DNA from: Actinobacillus sp. GY-402
GTDB taxonomy: Bacteria > Pseudomonadota > Gammaproteobacteria > Enterobacterales > Pasteurellaceae
Assembly: GCF_014843355.1 (NCBI RefSeq)
Contig: NZ_CP062137.1
Coordinates: 868,001 to 932,000, forward strand
Direction: 5' to 3'
DNA: 64,000 nt
The translations under genes were made by a program, and so were the position numbers. Each line of letters begins with the position of its first letter. The first letter of the stretch is position 1. Under the pieces are notes generated by a model. That model ran no database searches. It was not told the DNA's origin and was given only the letters and a program-made list of their open reading frames with translations. Positions 48,788 to 59,450 of this stretch are shown here, in pieces.

Positions 48788-49904
48788 ATGAAATACCTAT
48801 GCAAAACCTGCGGAAAACAATATGAGACAGACACAACGCTTTGGAGATGTGAATGCGGTGGAGCGTTCTGGCTAAAAAGGGAAGAAAAAGTCAGCTTTAC
48901 AAAAGCGGACATTAAAACGAATGAATACAGTATGTGGCGATACGAAAAGGCGTATCCGATGAAAAAATCTGAGCTCGCTGCCACTTTCGGTGAAGGTTTG
49001 ACACCTTTAACCGAAGAAAATTGGGAAGGAATGAAGGTCTTGCTCAAGAATGATGCACTGATGCCAACTGGATCGTTTAAAGATCGTGGTGTTGTGATGA
49101 TGATCAATGCACTTGCTGCAAAAGGTGTGACGAAAATTACAGAGGATTCTTCCGGGAATGCAGGTGCTTCTGTCGCTTCTTATGCGGCAAAAGCAGGAAT
49201 TGAATGCAATGTGTATGTACCTGCAAGTACCTCTGAAGGCAAAGTCACTCAGGTTATCGCTTCAGGTGCGAAGTTGCATAAGATTCCGGGTTTGCGTGAC
49301 AAAGCGGCAGAAGCCGCACAGTCTGAGGCAGAAGGCGTATATGCAAGTCATAATTGGAATCCTTACTTTGTAGAAGGTGTAAAATCCATGGCTTATGAAA
49401 TTTGGGAGCAATTGGATTTCACTGTGCCTGATAATATTATCTGCCCGACAGGCAACGGCAGCATTCCTCTCGGTTTGGAACAAGGATTCCAAGAGCTAAT
49501 GGACAGCGGTGAAATTGATCATCTTCCTAAAATATTTGGCGTTCAACCGGTGAATTGTAATCCAATTTATAGAAAATTCTATGGTGAAAACGATGAGTTC
49601 GAAGCTTCGGCAACTATCGCTGAGGGCATCGCACTTAAGTTTTCGAGCCATCGCGATGAAGTAGTAGAAGCGATCAGAAAAACTAACGGTGGAATGCTTT
49701 CTGTTAGTGAAGATGAAATTCTTCAAGCATTAAAAAATATCACCAAGAAAGGGTTTTATATTGAGCCTACTTCCTGTGCAACTTGCGGGTGTGACTAAAC
49801 TGATTCAGGACAACGTCGTTGAACAAGGGCAAAAAACCGTTGTGATAATTTCTGGAAATGGGCTGAAAGCAAGCGAGAAAATTTTTCATTATCTACAACA
49901 ATAA
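48788..49904 (+). pseudogene. Threonine-synthase-like PLP enzyme, frameshifted near the 3' end
   Basis: Fold-type II PLP enzyme with an N-terminal zinc-ribbon-like segment (CKTCGKQ and CECGGAFW) as in threonine synthases. The PLP lysine is in PTGSFKDRG and the phosphate loop includes DSSGNAGASVASYAAKAG and PTGNGSIPLG. The annotated frame stops at 49798 after IEPTSCATCGCD, but the next frame continues as VQLAGVTKLIQDNVVEQG to a stop at 49904. A lost GC after TCC at about 49773 would restore PTSAVQLAGVTK, the expected family ending. This may be a real deletion or a sequence error. Confidence 0.8.
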
Positions 49905-49930
49905 TGAAATTTTGAATGGAGGAATTGGTT

Positions 49931-51277
49931 ATGCCTTACGGTTTAGTCTTTATTATTGGCATCTTAGTTTTGTTGTTCTTTATTGTAAAATTAAAAACAA
50001 ATGCTTTTATTGGTCTTTTAGCTGCAACATTTACTATTGGTGCCTGCTCAGGTATGCAGCTTACTAAAGTGGTTTCAACGATCAGCGAAGGATTCGGTGG
50101 GACGGTAGCGAGTATTGGTCTTGTCATCATTTTTGGCACAATTCTTGGAAAATATCTGGAAGTGACAAACAGCACTGACCGTATGGCGCTTAGCATAGTT
50201 GGTGCATTTGGCGAATCTAATACTACGTTGGCGATGGCGATCGCTGGTTATATTATTTCCATTCCAGTTTTTAGCGATTCGGCTATGGTGGTTTTGGCTC
50301 CATTAGTGCTAGCTTTGGCTGCGAAAAATAAAAAGCCACGCGTAGCAGTCGCTGCTCTAGGTACTTCCCTTGCGGCAGGGCTACTCTCAACAAATGTATT
50401 TTTCCCGCCAACACCAGGTCCATTGGCAGCTGCTGGTATGTTAAATATTGACATTGGTCAGGCTATGCTGTTTGGCGGTTTGGTTGCTATGGTTCGTACG
50501 CTGTTTGGGTGGGGATATGCGAAGTTCTACTTAGGTAAAAAAGCAGAAGACTGGTTCACTTATGAGAATCAGGAGATGATAGAAGCAGCCTTCAATATCA
50601 ATAATAAAAAAGAAAAGACAATGCCAAGTCTTTGGGGGGCGCTCTTTCCTCTACCTCATCCATTAGTTCTTATTCTGTTTAACACCTTCAGTAAAATGAT
50701 TTTCGGCGGAGATTCACCTGTTGTTGCCATTACCGCTTTTATAGGTGATCCGACTATAGCCCTCGTATTAGGCTGCGTATCCGCAATGATTATTCACAGA
50801 AAAGAGCTTAAGCAAGATGGCATTCTTTCTACGCTCTCTTTAGGTATCAAAGAATCAGGGTCTATTGTATTTATTGTTTCTGCTGGAGGGGCACTTGGTA
50901 GTGTGTTGAAGGCATCTGGTGTGGGTACTAGCCTTGCGGAAAGTATTGCAAGTCTTCCGATTCCTACCTTGCTTATTCCGTTCTTGATTGGCGCAACAAT
51001 TAAAATGATCAACGGTTCAGGAACCACCGCACTGATTACTGCTGTAACAATTTGTGAACCGATGGTTGCAGCACTTGGCATTAGCCCGATCATTGTTTTT
51101 CTAGCGGCATGTTGCGGTGCGTCTATTTGTTCTCACATTAACGATAGTTTTTTCTGGGTCTACTCTGGGAATTTAGGTATGGATATGAAAACAGGATTAA
51201 AAACCCTTAGTATTTCCAATATTGTATCCACAGTCGGTGCGTTAGCCGCAACCTTTATACTCGGTTTGCTCCTATAA
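49931..51277 (+). CDS. GntP-family permease
   Basis: 448-aa permease of the gluconate:H+ symporter family with about 12-14 membrane segments. TISEGFGGTVASIGLVIIFGTILGKYLEVTNS and FFPPTPGPLAAAGMLNIDIG are characteristic, as is GSGTTALITAVTI near the end. GGAGG lies 7 bases before ATG 49931. Family members carry gluconate, but some import D-serine or other hydroxy/amino acids; the neighbouring PLP enzymes favour an amino acid or its derivative. Confidence 0.85.
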   Translation: MPYGLVFIIGILVLLFFIVKLKTNAFIGLLAATFTIGACSGMQLTKVVSTISEGFGGTVASIGLVIIFGTILGKYLEVTNSTDRMALSIVGAFGESNTTLAMAIAGYIISIPVFSDSAMVVLAPLVLALAAKNKKPRVAVAALGTSLAAGLLSTNVFFPPTPGPLAAAGMLNIDIGQAMLFGGLVAMVRTLFGWGYAKFYLGKKAEDWFTYENQEMIEAAFNINNKKEKTMPSLWGALFPLPHPLVLILFNTFSKMIFGGDSPVVAITAFIGDPTIALVLGCVSAMIIHRKELKQDGILSTLSLGIKESGSIVFIVSAGGALGSVLKASGVGTSLAESIASLPIPTLLIPFLIGATIKMINGSGTTALITAVTICEPMVAALGISPIIVFLAACCGASICSHINDSFFWVYSGNLGMDMKTGLKTLSISNIVSTVGALAATFILGLLL

Positions 51278-51325
51278 TTTGAAACCTAGGTACTGGAGGC
51301 TTAAAGTCTGAAAAAATTTTATACA

Positions 51326-51373
51326 AGCGGTGGGATTTTGTGAAAATTTTGCAACATATTCACCGCTCTTTTT
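51326..51373 (+). terminator. Possible terminator of the permease gene
   Basis: AGCGGTG / CACCGCT arms with a long 28-nt loop and a T run; weak but well placed. Confidence 0.5.
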
Positions 51374-51500
51374 TATTTTCACAGAACAGGGCTTCCTACT
51401 CAATTATAAAAACCTCTATATGAATATAATAAATTATATAAAAGCATTGCGGTTGCAGGATAAACCTCATAAAATATATAAAATTTTATACGGAGACCCT

Positions 51501-52124
51501 ATGAACCCAATTCTTACCCCCTATATCTCTATGGCGGATATGCTAGTTGAAACCTTTGGCAAAAGCTGTGAAGTGGTTTTGCATGATTTAAATGATCCCG
51601 AACATTCCGTGGTGTATGTCGCAGGCAATGTTACCGCTCGTCAAGTTGGACAGAACTTTGAGCATTTAGTGAAGGATGTAATGTTATCCGACAAGCTCAA
51701 TAATGACTATGTCGCCAACTACTATTTTGAAGCCAAAGGGAAGCTGATTCGTTCATCGACACAGTTGATTTTCGACCAGCATCACCAATTAGTCGGTGCA
51801 TTATGTATAAATATTGATACCACGCCGATTACCGAGCAAATTGCGTATTTAAATGAATTTTTACCTCAGTTAAATCCGGCCAAACAAGAGGAACAGACGG
51901 CGGAATTACCGCTTTCCGATATGGTGGAAAACTTGATGGATAAGATTTTGAACGGGCAATCGCCGACAGCAATGTCGCGCGATGAAAAAATCGAAAAAAT
52001 CCGTTTTATGGAGCAAAAAGGGCTCTTTTTAATGAAAGGTAGTATTGAGAAAGCCGCCGAAAAATTGGGGGTCAATAAAGTGACCGTTTATAGTTATTTA
52101 GACGAAGTAAGAGGAAAACGTTGA
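51501..52124 (+). CDS. DauR/YheO-type transcriptional regulator
   Basis: 207-aa regulator with a YheO-type PAS domain (MADMLVETFGKSCEVVLHDLNDPEHSVVYVAGN) and a C-terminal helix-turn-helix (GSIEKAAEKLGVNKVTVYSYLDEVRGKR). In Pseudomonas, DauR represses D-arginine catabolism; here it probably controls the flanking catabolic genes. GGAG lies before ATG 51501; a longer frame upstream runs through the preceding terminator. Its stop overlaps the ridA start (TGATG). Confidence 0.85.
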   Translation: MNPILTPYISMADMLVETFGKSCEVVLHDLNDPEHSVVYVAGNVTARQVGQNFEHLVKDVMLSDKLNNDYVANYYFEAKGKLIRSSTQLIFDQHHQLVGALCINIDTTPITEQIAYLNEFLPQLNPAKQEEQTAELPLSDMVENLMDKILNGQSPTAMSRDEKIEKIRFMEQKGLFLMKGSIEKAAEKLGVNKVTVYSYLDEVRGKR

Positions 52125-52486
52125 TGGAAATGATTTTACCCAATCAAAGCAAAGGACATTATTCGCCTGCCGTGAAATCTAACGGAATGCTGTATGTTTC
52201 AGGGCAACTTCCCTTTAATGCGGAAGGAAAAATTGTCGGCGATATTGCCGCTCAAACCAAACAGGCGCTTGCCAATTTGACTCAAGTGCTCGCCGCCGCT
52301 GGGCTTAGCACAAATGATGTGGTGCAATGCCGCCTGTATATTCCCGATGTGGCGTATTGGGATACGGTCAATCAAGTGTATGCCGATTTCTTCGGTTCGC
52401 ACAAACCAGCCCGCACCATCGTGCCGTGCGGTAATTTGCATTACAACGCCCTCATTGAAATTGAAGCTACTGCCGAATTTGCTTAG
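52124..52486 (+). CDS. RidA-family enamine/imine deaminase
   Basis: 120-aa YjgF/RidA protein. SKGHYSPAVKSNGMLYVSGQLPF, a central helix QTKQALANLTQVLAAAGLS and KPARTIVPCGNLHYNALIEIEATA match the family, with Arg in the substrate site. RidA frees ammonia from the reactive enamines released by PLP dehydratases, which fits its place between a regulator and a PLP enzyme. Confidence 0.9.
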   Translation: MEMILPNQSKGHYSPAVKSNGMLYVSGQLPFNAEGKIVGDIAAQTKQALANLTQVLAAAGLSTNDVVQCRLYIPDVAYWDTVNQVYADFFGSHKPARTIVPCGNLHYNALIEIEATAEFA

Positions 52487-52496
52487 GAGAACGACG

Positions 52497-53591
52497 ATGA
52501 AATTTATCTGCAACCAATGCCATCAAACTGCACCAGTTTCCACTCGTGAAGCCAAATGCCAATGCGGCGGATTATGGACGCTGGATTATCAACCGCCTAA
52601 ATTCAATCTCAACGACATCGACCGTCACGAATGGAGCCAATTCCGTTATCGTAAATTTATGGCTTTGCAAGATGAATCTTGGCGTGATATTTCCCTTGGC
52701 GAAGGGATGACTCCGATTGTGCGTTTTGATGAGAATGTCTTATTAAAAATGGATTATTTTATGCCGACGCTTTCTTTTAAAGATCGTGGAGCGACAGTGC
52801 TTATTAGCCATTGCAAAGCCATCGGTGTGAATTCTGTGGTACAAGACAGCAGTGGCAACGCAGGCAACAGTGTGGCGGCTTATTGTGCCAAGGCAGGTAT
52901 TCAATGTGAAATTTTCGTGCCAGAAGGCACATCACCGAAAAAAATTAATATGATTGAAGCCCACGGTGCCAAAGCCAATGTGATTGCAGGCAGTCGTGAC
53001 CACTGTGCTGACGTGTGCCGTGCCAAAGTGGAAAATGACGGCGTTTACTATGCGAACCACGTTTACAACCCGTTTTTCTATGAAGGCACTAAAACCTATA
53101 TTTACGAAACCTTCGAACAACTCGGACGTATCCCAAAACATCTCGTAGTTCCAGTCGGAAATGGCACGCTGTTTATTGGTGTGATCAAAGGCTTGGAACA
53201 TTTATTGGCAAGCGGCATGATAAGCGAAATGCCAACCATCATTGCTCTACAAAGCGAACATTGCGATCCACTCTTACAAGCGGCCAAAAAAGGACAAAAA
53301 TTTGTAGAAAATGTTGAGGTTAAACCGACCATCGCTGAAGGCATTGCCATCGGGCAACCAATGCGAGCCACGGAAATTTTGACTTACGCGGAAAAATATC
53401 CTGTTCGATTCGTGCATGCGCCGGAAGATAAAATTCTGGTGGCCCGTGATATTTTGGCGAAAAAAGGCGTTTATTGCGAACACACCACCGCAGCGAATTA
53501 TGCAGCTTATTTGCACTATTGCGAACTTTACGGCACTGCCGAAGATTGCTTGATTACGATGTGCGGTGCAGGGCTAAAATCGGATCATTAA
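52497..53591 (+). CDS. Threonine-synthase-like PLP enzyme
   Basis: 364-aa fold-type II PLP enzyme, a paralogue of the frameshifted gene at 48788. It has the N-terminal zinc-ribbon-like segment (CNQCHQTA, CQCGGLWTL), the PLP lysine in TLSFKDRGA, DSSGNAGNSVAAYCAKAG and PVGNGTLFIGVIKG, and it ends CGAGLKSDH. AGGAG precedes ATG 52497. Linkage to RidA suggests an elimination/deamination reaction giving an enamine, rather than threonine synthesis. Substrate unknown. Confidence 0.85.
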   Translation: MKFICNQCHQTAPVSTREAKCQCGGLWTLDYQPPKFNLNDIDRHEWSQFRYRKFMALQDESWRDISLGEGMTPIVRFDENVLLKMDYFMPTLSFKDRGATVLISHCKAIGVNSVVQDSSGNAGNSVAAYCAKAGIQCEIFVPEGTSPKKINMIEAHGAKANVIAGSRDHCADVCRAKVENDGVYYANHVYNPFFYEGTKTYIYETFEQLGRIPKHLVVPVGNGTLFIGVIKGLEHLLASGMISEMPTIIALQSEHCDPLLQAAKKGQKFVENVEVKPTIAEGIAIGQPMRATEILTYAEKYPVRFVHAPEDKILVARDILAKKGVYCEHTTAANYAAYLHYCELYGTAEDCLITMCGAGLKSDH

Positions 53592-53600
53592 AGGAAAAAT

Positions 53601-54092
53601 ATGTCAGAAAAAACATTCGAAAATTTGACCGCACTTTTAATACACCATCAAGCCCGTTATCGTGTGGTGGAACACGTCAGTGCAGGAAAATCGGAGGAAG
53701 TTGCACAAATTCGCGGCACCGCAATCGGGCAAGGTGCAAAAGCCCTTGTTTGCAAAGTGAAAGGAAATGGCGTGAAACAAGCGGTTTTAGCGGTTTTGCC
53801 TGCGGATAAACAAGCGGATTTAAGCAAAATTGCGGAATACCTTGGCGGCACTAAGGCTTCCCTTGCCAGCCCGAAAGAAGTGGACGAACTAACCGATTGC
53901 ATATTTGGTGCTATTCCGCCGTTTAGTTTCCATCCTGCTCTCAAACTCATCGTCGATCCAAGCTTGCTTGAGCGTTACGACGAACTGGCATTCAATGCCG
54001 GCACGTTGGAGCGCTCGGTGATTTTAAATACGCAGGATTATGCTCGAATTGTGGAACCTGATTTGGTAGCTTTTGCGCAAGCAGCTAAATGA
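53601..54092 (+). CDS. YbaK/EbsC-type aminoacyl-tRNA deacylase
   Basis: 163-aa YbaK-fold protein that in relatives hydrolyses mischarged Cys- or Ala-tRNA. HQARYRVVEHVSAGKSEEVAQIRGTAIGQGAKALVCKV and the conserved GGTKASLASPKEV and FGAIPPFSF motifs are clear. AAAGGAAAAAT precedes the ATG. It follows the PLP enzyme by 9 bases, so a link to handling an unusual amino acid is plausible, though it may be a coincidental neighbour. An uptake signal lies near its 5' end. Confidence 0.85.
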   Translation: MSEKTFENLTALLIHHQARYRVVEHVSAGKSEEVAQIRGTAIGQGAKALVCKVKGNGVKQAVLAVLPADKQADLSKIAEYLGGTKASLASPKEVDELTDCIFGAIPPFSFHPALKLIVDPSLLERYDELAFNAGTLERSVILNTQDYARIVEPDLVAFAQAAK

Positions 54093-54116
54093 CTTTATAG
54101 CGAACAATTCATATTC

Positions 54117-54155
54117 AAAAGTGCGGTCAAAAATTCTTATACTTTAACCGCACTT
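54117..54155. terminator. Terminator from inverted uptake signals
   Basis: AAAAGTGCGGT and ACCGCACTT with a 19-nt loop between convergent ybaK-type gene and folE. Confidence 0.8.
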
Positions 54156-54182
54156 ATATTGATTATTCCGTAAAACCGCTAA

Positions 54183-54836
54183 CTATTTATTCACCAAAGA
54201 AAGAAATTCTTTACGGGTTTCGCGATCTTCCAAAAAAGCGCCGCCGAAAGCGGAGGTAACGGTATAGCTGTTGCTGTCTTTAATACCGCGGCATTTTACG
54301 CAGAAATGGGTGGCTTTCATGTAAACCGCCACATCTTCCGTTTCCAGAATGGTCTGAAACGCCAGTAAAATCTGTTCCGTCAAGCGCTCCTGTACTTGCG
54401 GGCGTTGAGCGAAAAATTGGACCACTCGGTTAATTTTAGATAATCCGATAACCCATTTTTTCGGATAATAGGCGACGGAAACCAAACCGTCGATAGTCAC
54501 GAAATGATGTTCACAGGTGCTGGTTAACGTCACATCGTTCACTAACACCATTTCGCTGACTTTCATGCGATTTTCGATATTGGTAATTTTAGGAAAATTG
54601 GCATAATCCAAACCGCTGAAAATTTCATCCACATACATTTTGGCCAAACGAACCGGCGTTTCTTCTAAACTATCGTCCCGTAAATCCAGTCCAATCAGTT
54701 CCATCACTTCGCGCATTTTCTGCTGAATGGCGATACGACGTTCGTTTTTATCCTGCCGCAAATCGACCATAGGCGTTTCGATGCCCTTCTCGATTAAAGC
54801 GTCCCGGACTTTTTTTGCTTCCGCTGAAATTGTCAT
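54183..54836 (-). CDS. folE: GTP cyclohydrolase I
   Basis: Converts GTP to dihydroneopterin triphosphate, the first step of folate synthesis. The 217-aa protein has the zinc ligands in TCEHHFV and HFCVKCRG, and [22 protein letters not shown] 54836 gives the conserved start [18 protein letters not shown]; the longer frame upstream is not conserved-looking. Confidence 0.95.
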   Translation of the reverse strand: MTISAEAKKVRDALIEKGIETPMVDLRQDKNERRIAIQQKMREVMELIGLDLRDDSLEETPVRLAKMYVDEIFSGLDYANFPKITNIENRMKVSEMVLVNDVTLTSTCEHHFVTIDGLVSVAYYPKKWVIGLSKINRVVQFFAQRPQVQERLTEQILLAFQTILETEDVAVYMKATHFCVKCRGIKDSNSYTVTSAFGGAFLEDRETRKEFLSLVNK

Positions 54837-55084
54837 TTTAAAATCTCGGTAAAAATAATTGGCGTATTCTAGCAAAATCTCATTGAAGAAAAAACCGGAG
54901 ACAACAAAGTGCGGTCGGAAAATCAAAAGATTTTTGGCCGATATTTTTCAACACCGGATCAATCCGGAAATCCTGTCTGCGAATGAAGAATAAAATCACA
55001 TTAGTTTTTGGTAATTCGGTTAATTTAAGGTAAACTACCACACATTTTCAAACCAAATATTGACTCAAAATTTCGGAGATAAAA

Positions 55085-56488
55085 ATGACAAAAATTGCAT
55101 CGATTGCTGATGTGCTCCAAGGCAAGGTTGCCGTGGGTGAAAAAGTAACCGTTCGCGGTTGGGTGCGCACTCGCCGCGATTCAAAAGCCGGCCTCTCCTT
55201 CCTTTCCGTTTACGACGGCTCATGTTTTAACCCTATCCAGGCTATTATCAATAACGACATCGCAAACTATGAAGCCGAAGTTTTACATTTAACCGCCGGC
55301 TGTTCCGTGATTGTGACGGGAACGGTGGTCGAATCGCCGGCGCAAGGCCAAGCGGTTGAATTACAGGCTGAAACCGTTGAAGTTACCGGTTGGGTGGAAG
55401 ATCCGGATACTTACCCGATGGCGGCAAAACGCCATTCTATCGAATATTTGCGCGAAGTGGCGCATTTACGTCCGCGTACCAATATTATCGGTGCCGTTGC
55501 CCGTGTTCGTCACTGCTTAGCGCAAGCGATTCACCGTTTTTTCCACGAACAAGGTTTTTATTGGGTGGCAACGCCGCTCATCACGGCGTCGGATACGGAA
55601 GGTGCGGGCGAAATGTTCCGCGTTTCCACTTTAGACCTGGAAAACTTACCACGCACACCGGAAGGCAAAGCGGATTTCAGCCAGGACTTCTTCGGCAAAG
55701 AAGCGTTTTTAACCGTATCCGGTCAGCTGAACGGTGAAACCTACGCTTGCGCATTAAGCAAAATTTATACTTTCGGCCCGACATTCCGAGCGGAAAACTC
55801 AAACACTACCCGCCATCTTGCGGAATTCTGGATGGTAGAACCGGAAATCGCTTTTGCCACGTTGGCCGATAACGCAAAATTAGCGGAAGATATGTTGAAA
55901 TATGTGTTTAAAGCGGTATTGACGGAACGCCGTGACGATTTGGAATTTTTCGTCAAACACGTGGATAAAGACGTAATTAACCGTTTAGAACACTTCGTTA
56001 ATTCACCGTTTGCACAAATCGACTATACGGATGCGATCGAGGTGTTATTGAAATCCGGCAAAAAATTCGAATTTCCGGTTTCCTGGGGAATCGACCTGTC
56101 TTCGGAACATGAACGCTATTTGGCGGAAGAACACTTTAAATCTCCGGTCGTGGTGAAAAATTATCCGAAAGACATTAAAGCCTTCTATATGCGTTTAAAT
56201 GACGACGGCAAAACCGTGGCGGCGATGGATGTATTGGCACCGGGAATCGGTGAAATCATCGGCGGTTCGCAACGTGAAGAACGTTTAGACGTGTTAGACA
56301 AACGCATGGTTGAAATGGGCTTAAATCCGGAAGATTACTGGTGGTATCGCGATTTGCGCAAATACGGCACGGTGCCGCATTCAGGTTTCGGTTTGGGCTT
56401 TGAACGTCTGATTGTTTATGTCACCGGCGTACAAAATATCCGAGATGTCATTCCTTTCCCTCGCTCGCCGCGTAACGCGAATTTCTAA
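55085..56488 (+). CDS. asnS: Asparaginyl-tRNA synthetase
   Basis: Class IIb synthetase charging tRNA-Asn. The 467-aa protein has an N-terminal OB-fold anticodon domain ([20 protein letters not shown]) and the class II motifs: [15 protein letters not shown] (motif 1), [22 protein letters not shown] (motif 2) and [15 protein letters not shown] (motif 3). GGAG precedes the ATG, and a strong terminator follows. Confidence 0.96.
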   Translation: MTKIASIADVLQGKVAVGEKVTVRGWVRTRRDSKAGLSFLSVYDGSCFNPIQAIINNDIANYEAEVLHLTAGCSVIVTGTVVESPAQGQAVELQAETVEVTGWVEDPDTYPMAAKRHSIEYLREVAHLRPRTNIIGAVARVRHCLAQAIHRFFHEQGFYWVATPLITASDTEGAGEMFRVSTLDLENLPRTPEGKADFSQDFFGKEAFLTVSGQLNGETYACALSKIYTFGPTFRAENSNTTRHLAEFWMVEPEIAFATLADNAKLAEDMLKYVFKAVLTERRDDLEFFVKHVDKDVINRLEHFVNSPFAQIDYTDAIEVLLKSGKKFEFPVSWGIDLSSEHERYLAEEHFKSPVVVKNYPKDIKAFYMRLNDDGKTVAAMDVLAPGIGEIIGGSQREERLDVLDKRMVEMGLNPEDYWWYRDLRKYGTVPHSGFGLGFERLIVYVTGVQNIRDVIPFPRSPRNANF

Positions 56489-56495
56489 TCTTACT

Positions 56496-56520
56496 AACGC
56501 CCCGCTATCGGGGCGTTTTC
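56496..56520 (+). terminator. asnS terminator
   Basis: AACGCCCCG-CTAT-CGGGGCGTT stem with a T run. Confidence 0.92.
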
Positions 56521-56590
56521 TGTTGCTATCACGGTGTTCGGATAACAAAAAAACGCGGCCGTTTTTGACCGCACTTTTATTGAATCCGAA

Positions 56591-59203
56591 TTATTTTTTA
56601 CTGCGTTCAACCCATTTTCCATCGACAAAATCCACAATCCATTTGGTTTGTTTTCCGTTTTTGTCGTCGGACGAAACATATTGTCGCTTTTCTTTACGAC
56701 TGAAACGGATTAAGGCATCGTTGCCGTCCGGATCTTTCTGAGGCGCATCGGCCAAATATTGTAATTTTTCCGGCAGACGTTCGCGGTATAGCGCCAATTC
56801 CGCCACTTTCGCCGGGCGGGACTCCCGTGATTTAGGGAAATTATGAGCGGACATAAACACACCGCTTGCTCCGTCGCGTAAAACAAAATAAGCGTCGGAT
56901 TTTTCACATTTTAATTCCGGAAAGTGAACAGGTTCTTCTTTAGGCGGCGCCACGTCTCCGTTTTTCAGAATTTTACGGGTATTGTCACAATTCGTACAGG
57001 CCATATATTTACCGAACCGTCCCAATTTCAGGTGCATATCCGCGCCACATTTGTCACATTCCACAACCGGGCCGTCATAACCTTTAATTTTAAAAGCGCC
57101 TTCTTCCACAAGATAGCCGTCGCAATTCGGATTATTGCCGCAAATATGCAGTTTACGGTGCGAATCCAGAATATAGCTGTCCATAGCCGAACCGCATTTC
57201 GGACAACGTTTCCGCGCCATCAATGCTTTGGTCTCGGTTTCACTGTCCAATACGTTAAGCAATTCCGCTTCCGGAATTAAATTCATCGTGGTTTTACAAC
57301 GTTCCTTCGGCGGCAGGGCATAACCGGTACAACCGAGAAATACGCCGGTGCTGGCGGTTCGAATAGCCATTTTGCGCCCGCAAGTCGGACAGGCAATATC
57401 AATCGGCACGATACTGTTCGGCTTCATGCCGCCTTCCAGTTCGTCCAATTCCGCTTTACTTAATTGACCGGAAAAATCTTTAAAAAATTGATTTAATTCC
57501 GCCTTCCAGTTTTTCGTGCCGTCGGCAATTTGGTCCAGCATATCTTCCATGCCGGCGGTAAAGTCATAATTCATCAATTCGCCGAAAGACTGATTTAAAC
57601 GATCGGTAACGATTTCTCCCATTTTTTCCGCATAAAAACGACGGTTTTCCGTGCGCACATAACCGCGTTCCTGAATGGTAGAAATGATGGTGGCATAAGT
57701 TGAAGGACGACCTATTCCGCGTTTCTCCAGTTCTTTTACTAATGCGGCTTCCGTAAAACGTGCCGGCGGTTTAGTGAAATGTTGAGTCGGTTGCACATTG
57801 TTTAGGGTTAATTTTTCCTGTAACGCGACCGCTGGTAATTCCTGATCCTCCGGATTTTTACCCATTTGCGGCAGAATTTTGGTCCAACCGTCAAAGCGTA
57901 AAATACGCCCCTTCGCCTTCAATTCATAATCGCCGGCAGAGACCGTTAATGTCGTGCTGTCATATTGTGCCGCCGGCATCTGGCAAGCGACAAATTGACG
58001 CCAGATTAAATCGTACAAACGCTCGGCGTCTTTTTCCATACCGGACAAGTGAGAGGCGGACACGTTCACATCGGAAGGGCGAATCGCTTCGTGAGCTTCC
58101 TGCGCATTTTCTTTGCTGGAATAAAAATTCGGTTTTGCCGGCAAATAATTCCCGCCGAAATGCTGTTCGATGTAACCGCGCACCATGCCCAAAGCATCCT
58201 GACTCAAATTGGTAGAATCGGTACGCATGTAGGTGATGTAACCCGCTTCATACAAACGTTGCGCCAGCATCATGGTTTTCTTTACGCTGAAGCCGAGTCT
58301 TGTGCTGGCAGCTTGCTGTAAAGTTGAAGTAATAAACGGCGGACGCGGGCGGGAAGTGGTCGGTTTGGTTTCCAAATCCGATACGATAAACTCGGATTTA
58401 GTTAAAAAATCTACCGCACTTTGTGCCTGCTCCGCATTTTTAGGAGAGAATTTTTTGCCTTTAAAGGCCGTAACGTCAAGGCGAATTGCGGCTTTATGCG
58501 CCGTAAATAAATCTGCCGCCACTTCCCAGAATTCTTCCGGTTGGAAGGCTTTAATTTCCCGTTCCCGTTCCACCAATAATTTTACCGCCACGGACTGCAC
58601 CCGGCCGGCTGACAAACCGCGCGCCACTTTTTTCCACAGTAACGGTGAAACCATAAAACCCACTACGCGGTCGAGAAAGCGGCGGGTTTGTTGGGCGTTT
58701 ACGCGATCGATATTGAGTTGTTCCGGCTTTTCGAACGCTTGTTTAATCGCGTTTTTGGTAATTTCATTGAATACGACGCGACTGAATCGACTCTCGTCTC
58801 CGCCGATAACTTCGCGTAAATGCCAGGCAATCGCTTCCCCTTCTCTATCCAAGTCGGTAGCCAGATAAATATGATCGGCTTTTTTGGCAAGGGATTTCAA
58901 TTCGGCGACCACTTTTTCTTTGCCGGGAAGAATTTGATAATTGGCTTTCCAATCGTGATAAGGATCCACGCCCATGCGTTTCACCAAGGCGCTTTGTTCT
59001 TTTTCCGCTTTGATTCTGGCTTTTTCTTCCGTGCTTAAACCCTTGGTAGAAACCGGTTTGGCTTTTTCTCCCGAAGACGCACCCGCGGTAGGTAAATCGC
59101 GGATATGTCCGACACTGGATTTTACAATATAATCATTACCGAGATATTTATTGATGGTTTTTGCTTTGGCCGGTGATTCCACAATAACCAAGGATTTGCT
59201 CAT
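56591..59203 (-). CDS. topA: DNA topoisomerase I
   Basis: Type IA enzyme that relaxes negative supercoils. The 870-aa protein has a Toprim domain at the N-terminus ([32 protein letters not shown]), the active tyrosine in [13 protein letters not shown], and C-terminal zinc ribbons (CPTCGRK, CPKCGS, CDKCGA) followed by a basic tail. Length and order match E. coli TopA. An uptake signal lies just after its stop, between it and asnS. Confidence 0.96.
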   Translation of the reverse strand: MSKSLVIVESPAKAKTINKYLGNDYIVKSSVGHIRDLPTAGASSGEKAKPVSTKGLSTEEKARIKAEKEQSALVKRMGVDPYHDWKANYQILPGKEKVVAELKSLAKKADHIYLATDLDREGEAIAWHLREVIGGDESRFSRVVFNEITKNAIKQAFEKPEQLNIDRVNAQQTRRFLDRVVGFMVSPLLWKKVARGLSAGRVQSVAVKLLVEREREIKAFQPEEFWEVAADLFTAHKAAIRLDVTAFKGKKFSPKNAEQAQSAVDFLTKSEFIVSDLETKPTTSRPRPPFITSTLQQAASTRLGFSVKKTMMLAQRLYEAGYITYMRTDSTNLSQDALGMVRGYIEQHFGGNYLPAKPNFYSSKENAQEAHEAIRPSDVNVSASHLSGMEKDAERLYDLIWRQFVACQMPAAQYDSTTLTVSAGDYELKAKGRILRFDGWTKILPQMGKNPEDQELPAVALQEKLTLNNVQPTQHFTKPPARFTEAALVKELEKRGIGRPSTYATIISTIQERGYVRTENRRFYAEKMGEIVTDRLNQSFGELMNYDFTAGMEDMLDQIADGTKNWKAELNQFFKDFSGQLSKAELDELEGGMKPNSIVPIDIACPTCGRKMAIRTASTGVFLGCTGYALPPKERCKTTMNLIPEAELLNVLDSETETKALMARKRCPKCGSAMDSYILDSHRKLHICGNNPNCDGYLVEEGAFKIKGYDGPVVECDKCGADMHLKLGRFGKYMACTNCDNTRKILKNGDVAPPKEEPVHFPELKCEKSDAYFVLRDGASGVFMSAHNFPKSRESRPAKVAELALYRERLPEKLQYLADAPQKDPDGNDALIRFSRKEKRQYVSSDDKNGKQTKWIVDFVDGKWVERSKK

Positions 59204-59450
59204 AATTATTACCTGATGATTTTTTAGGTCTGTTTAATTGATGTAATCGGGCCGTTCGCTGCGTTTTTTTAGAGAATCACGCGTTTTGCTGAAAATAAAC
59301 GGCCCCTGATGTCTAATAGTCTTTTTTATATTGCCGAATAATTGATTGTTTGGTCAATCTTTTTTTGATTCGCTCTCTGCAAATGTACAAAGACGCAACA
59401 GATTTGAATAAATAATATACTATTCAAACCGTTAAAAGCGGTATTTGGCA

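Noticed and set aside
51330..51500. Longer N-terminus for the DauR-type regulator
   Set aside because: It would translate through the preceding terminator and lacks a ribosome site; ATG 51501 has one.
56924..58868. Several plus-strand ORFs (up to 198 aa) opposite topA
   Set aside because: topA is fully explained on the minus strand; these are antisense shadows.
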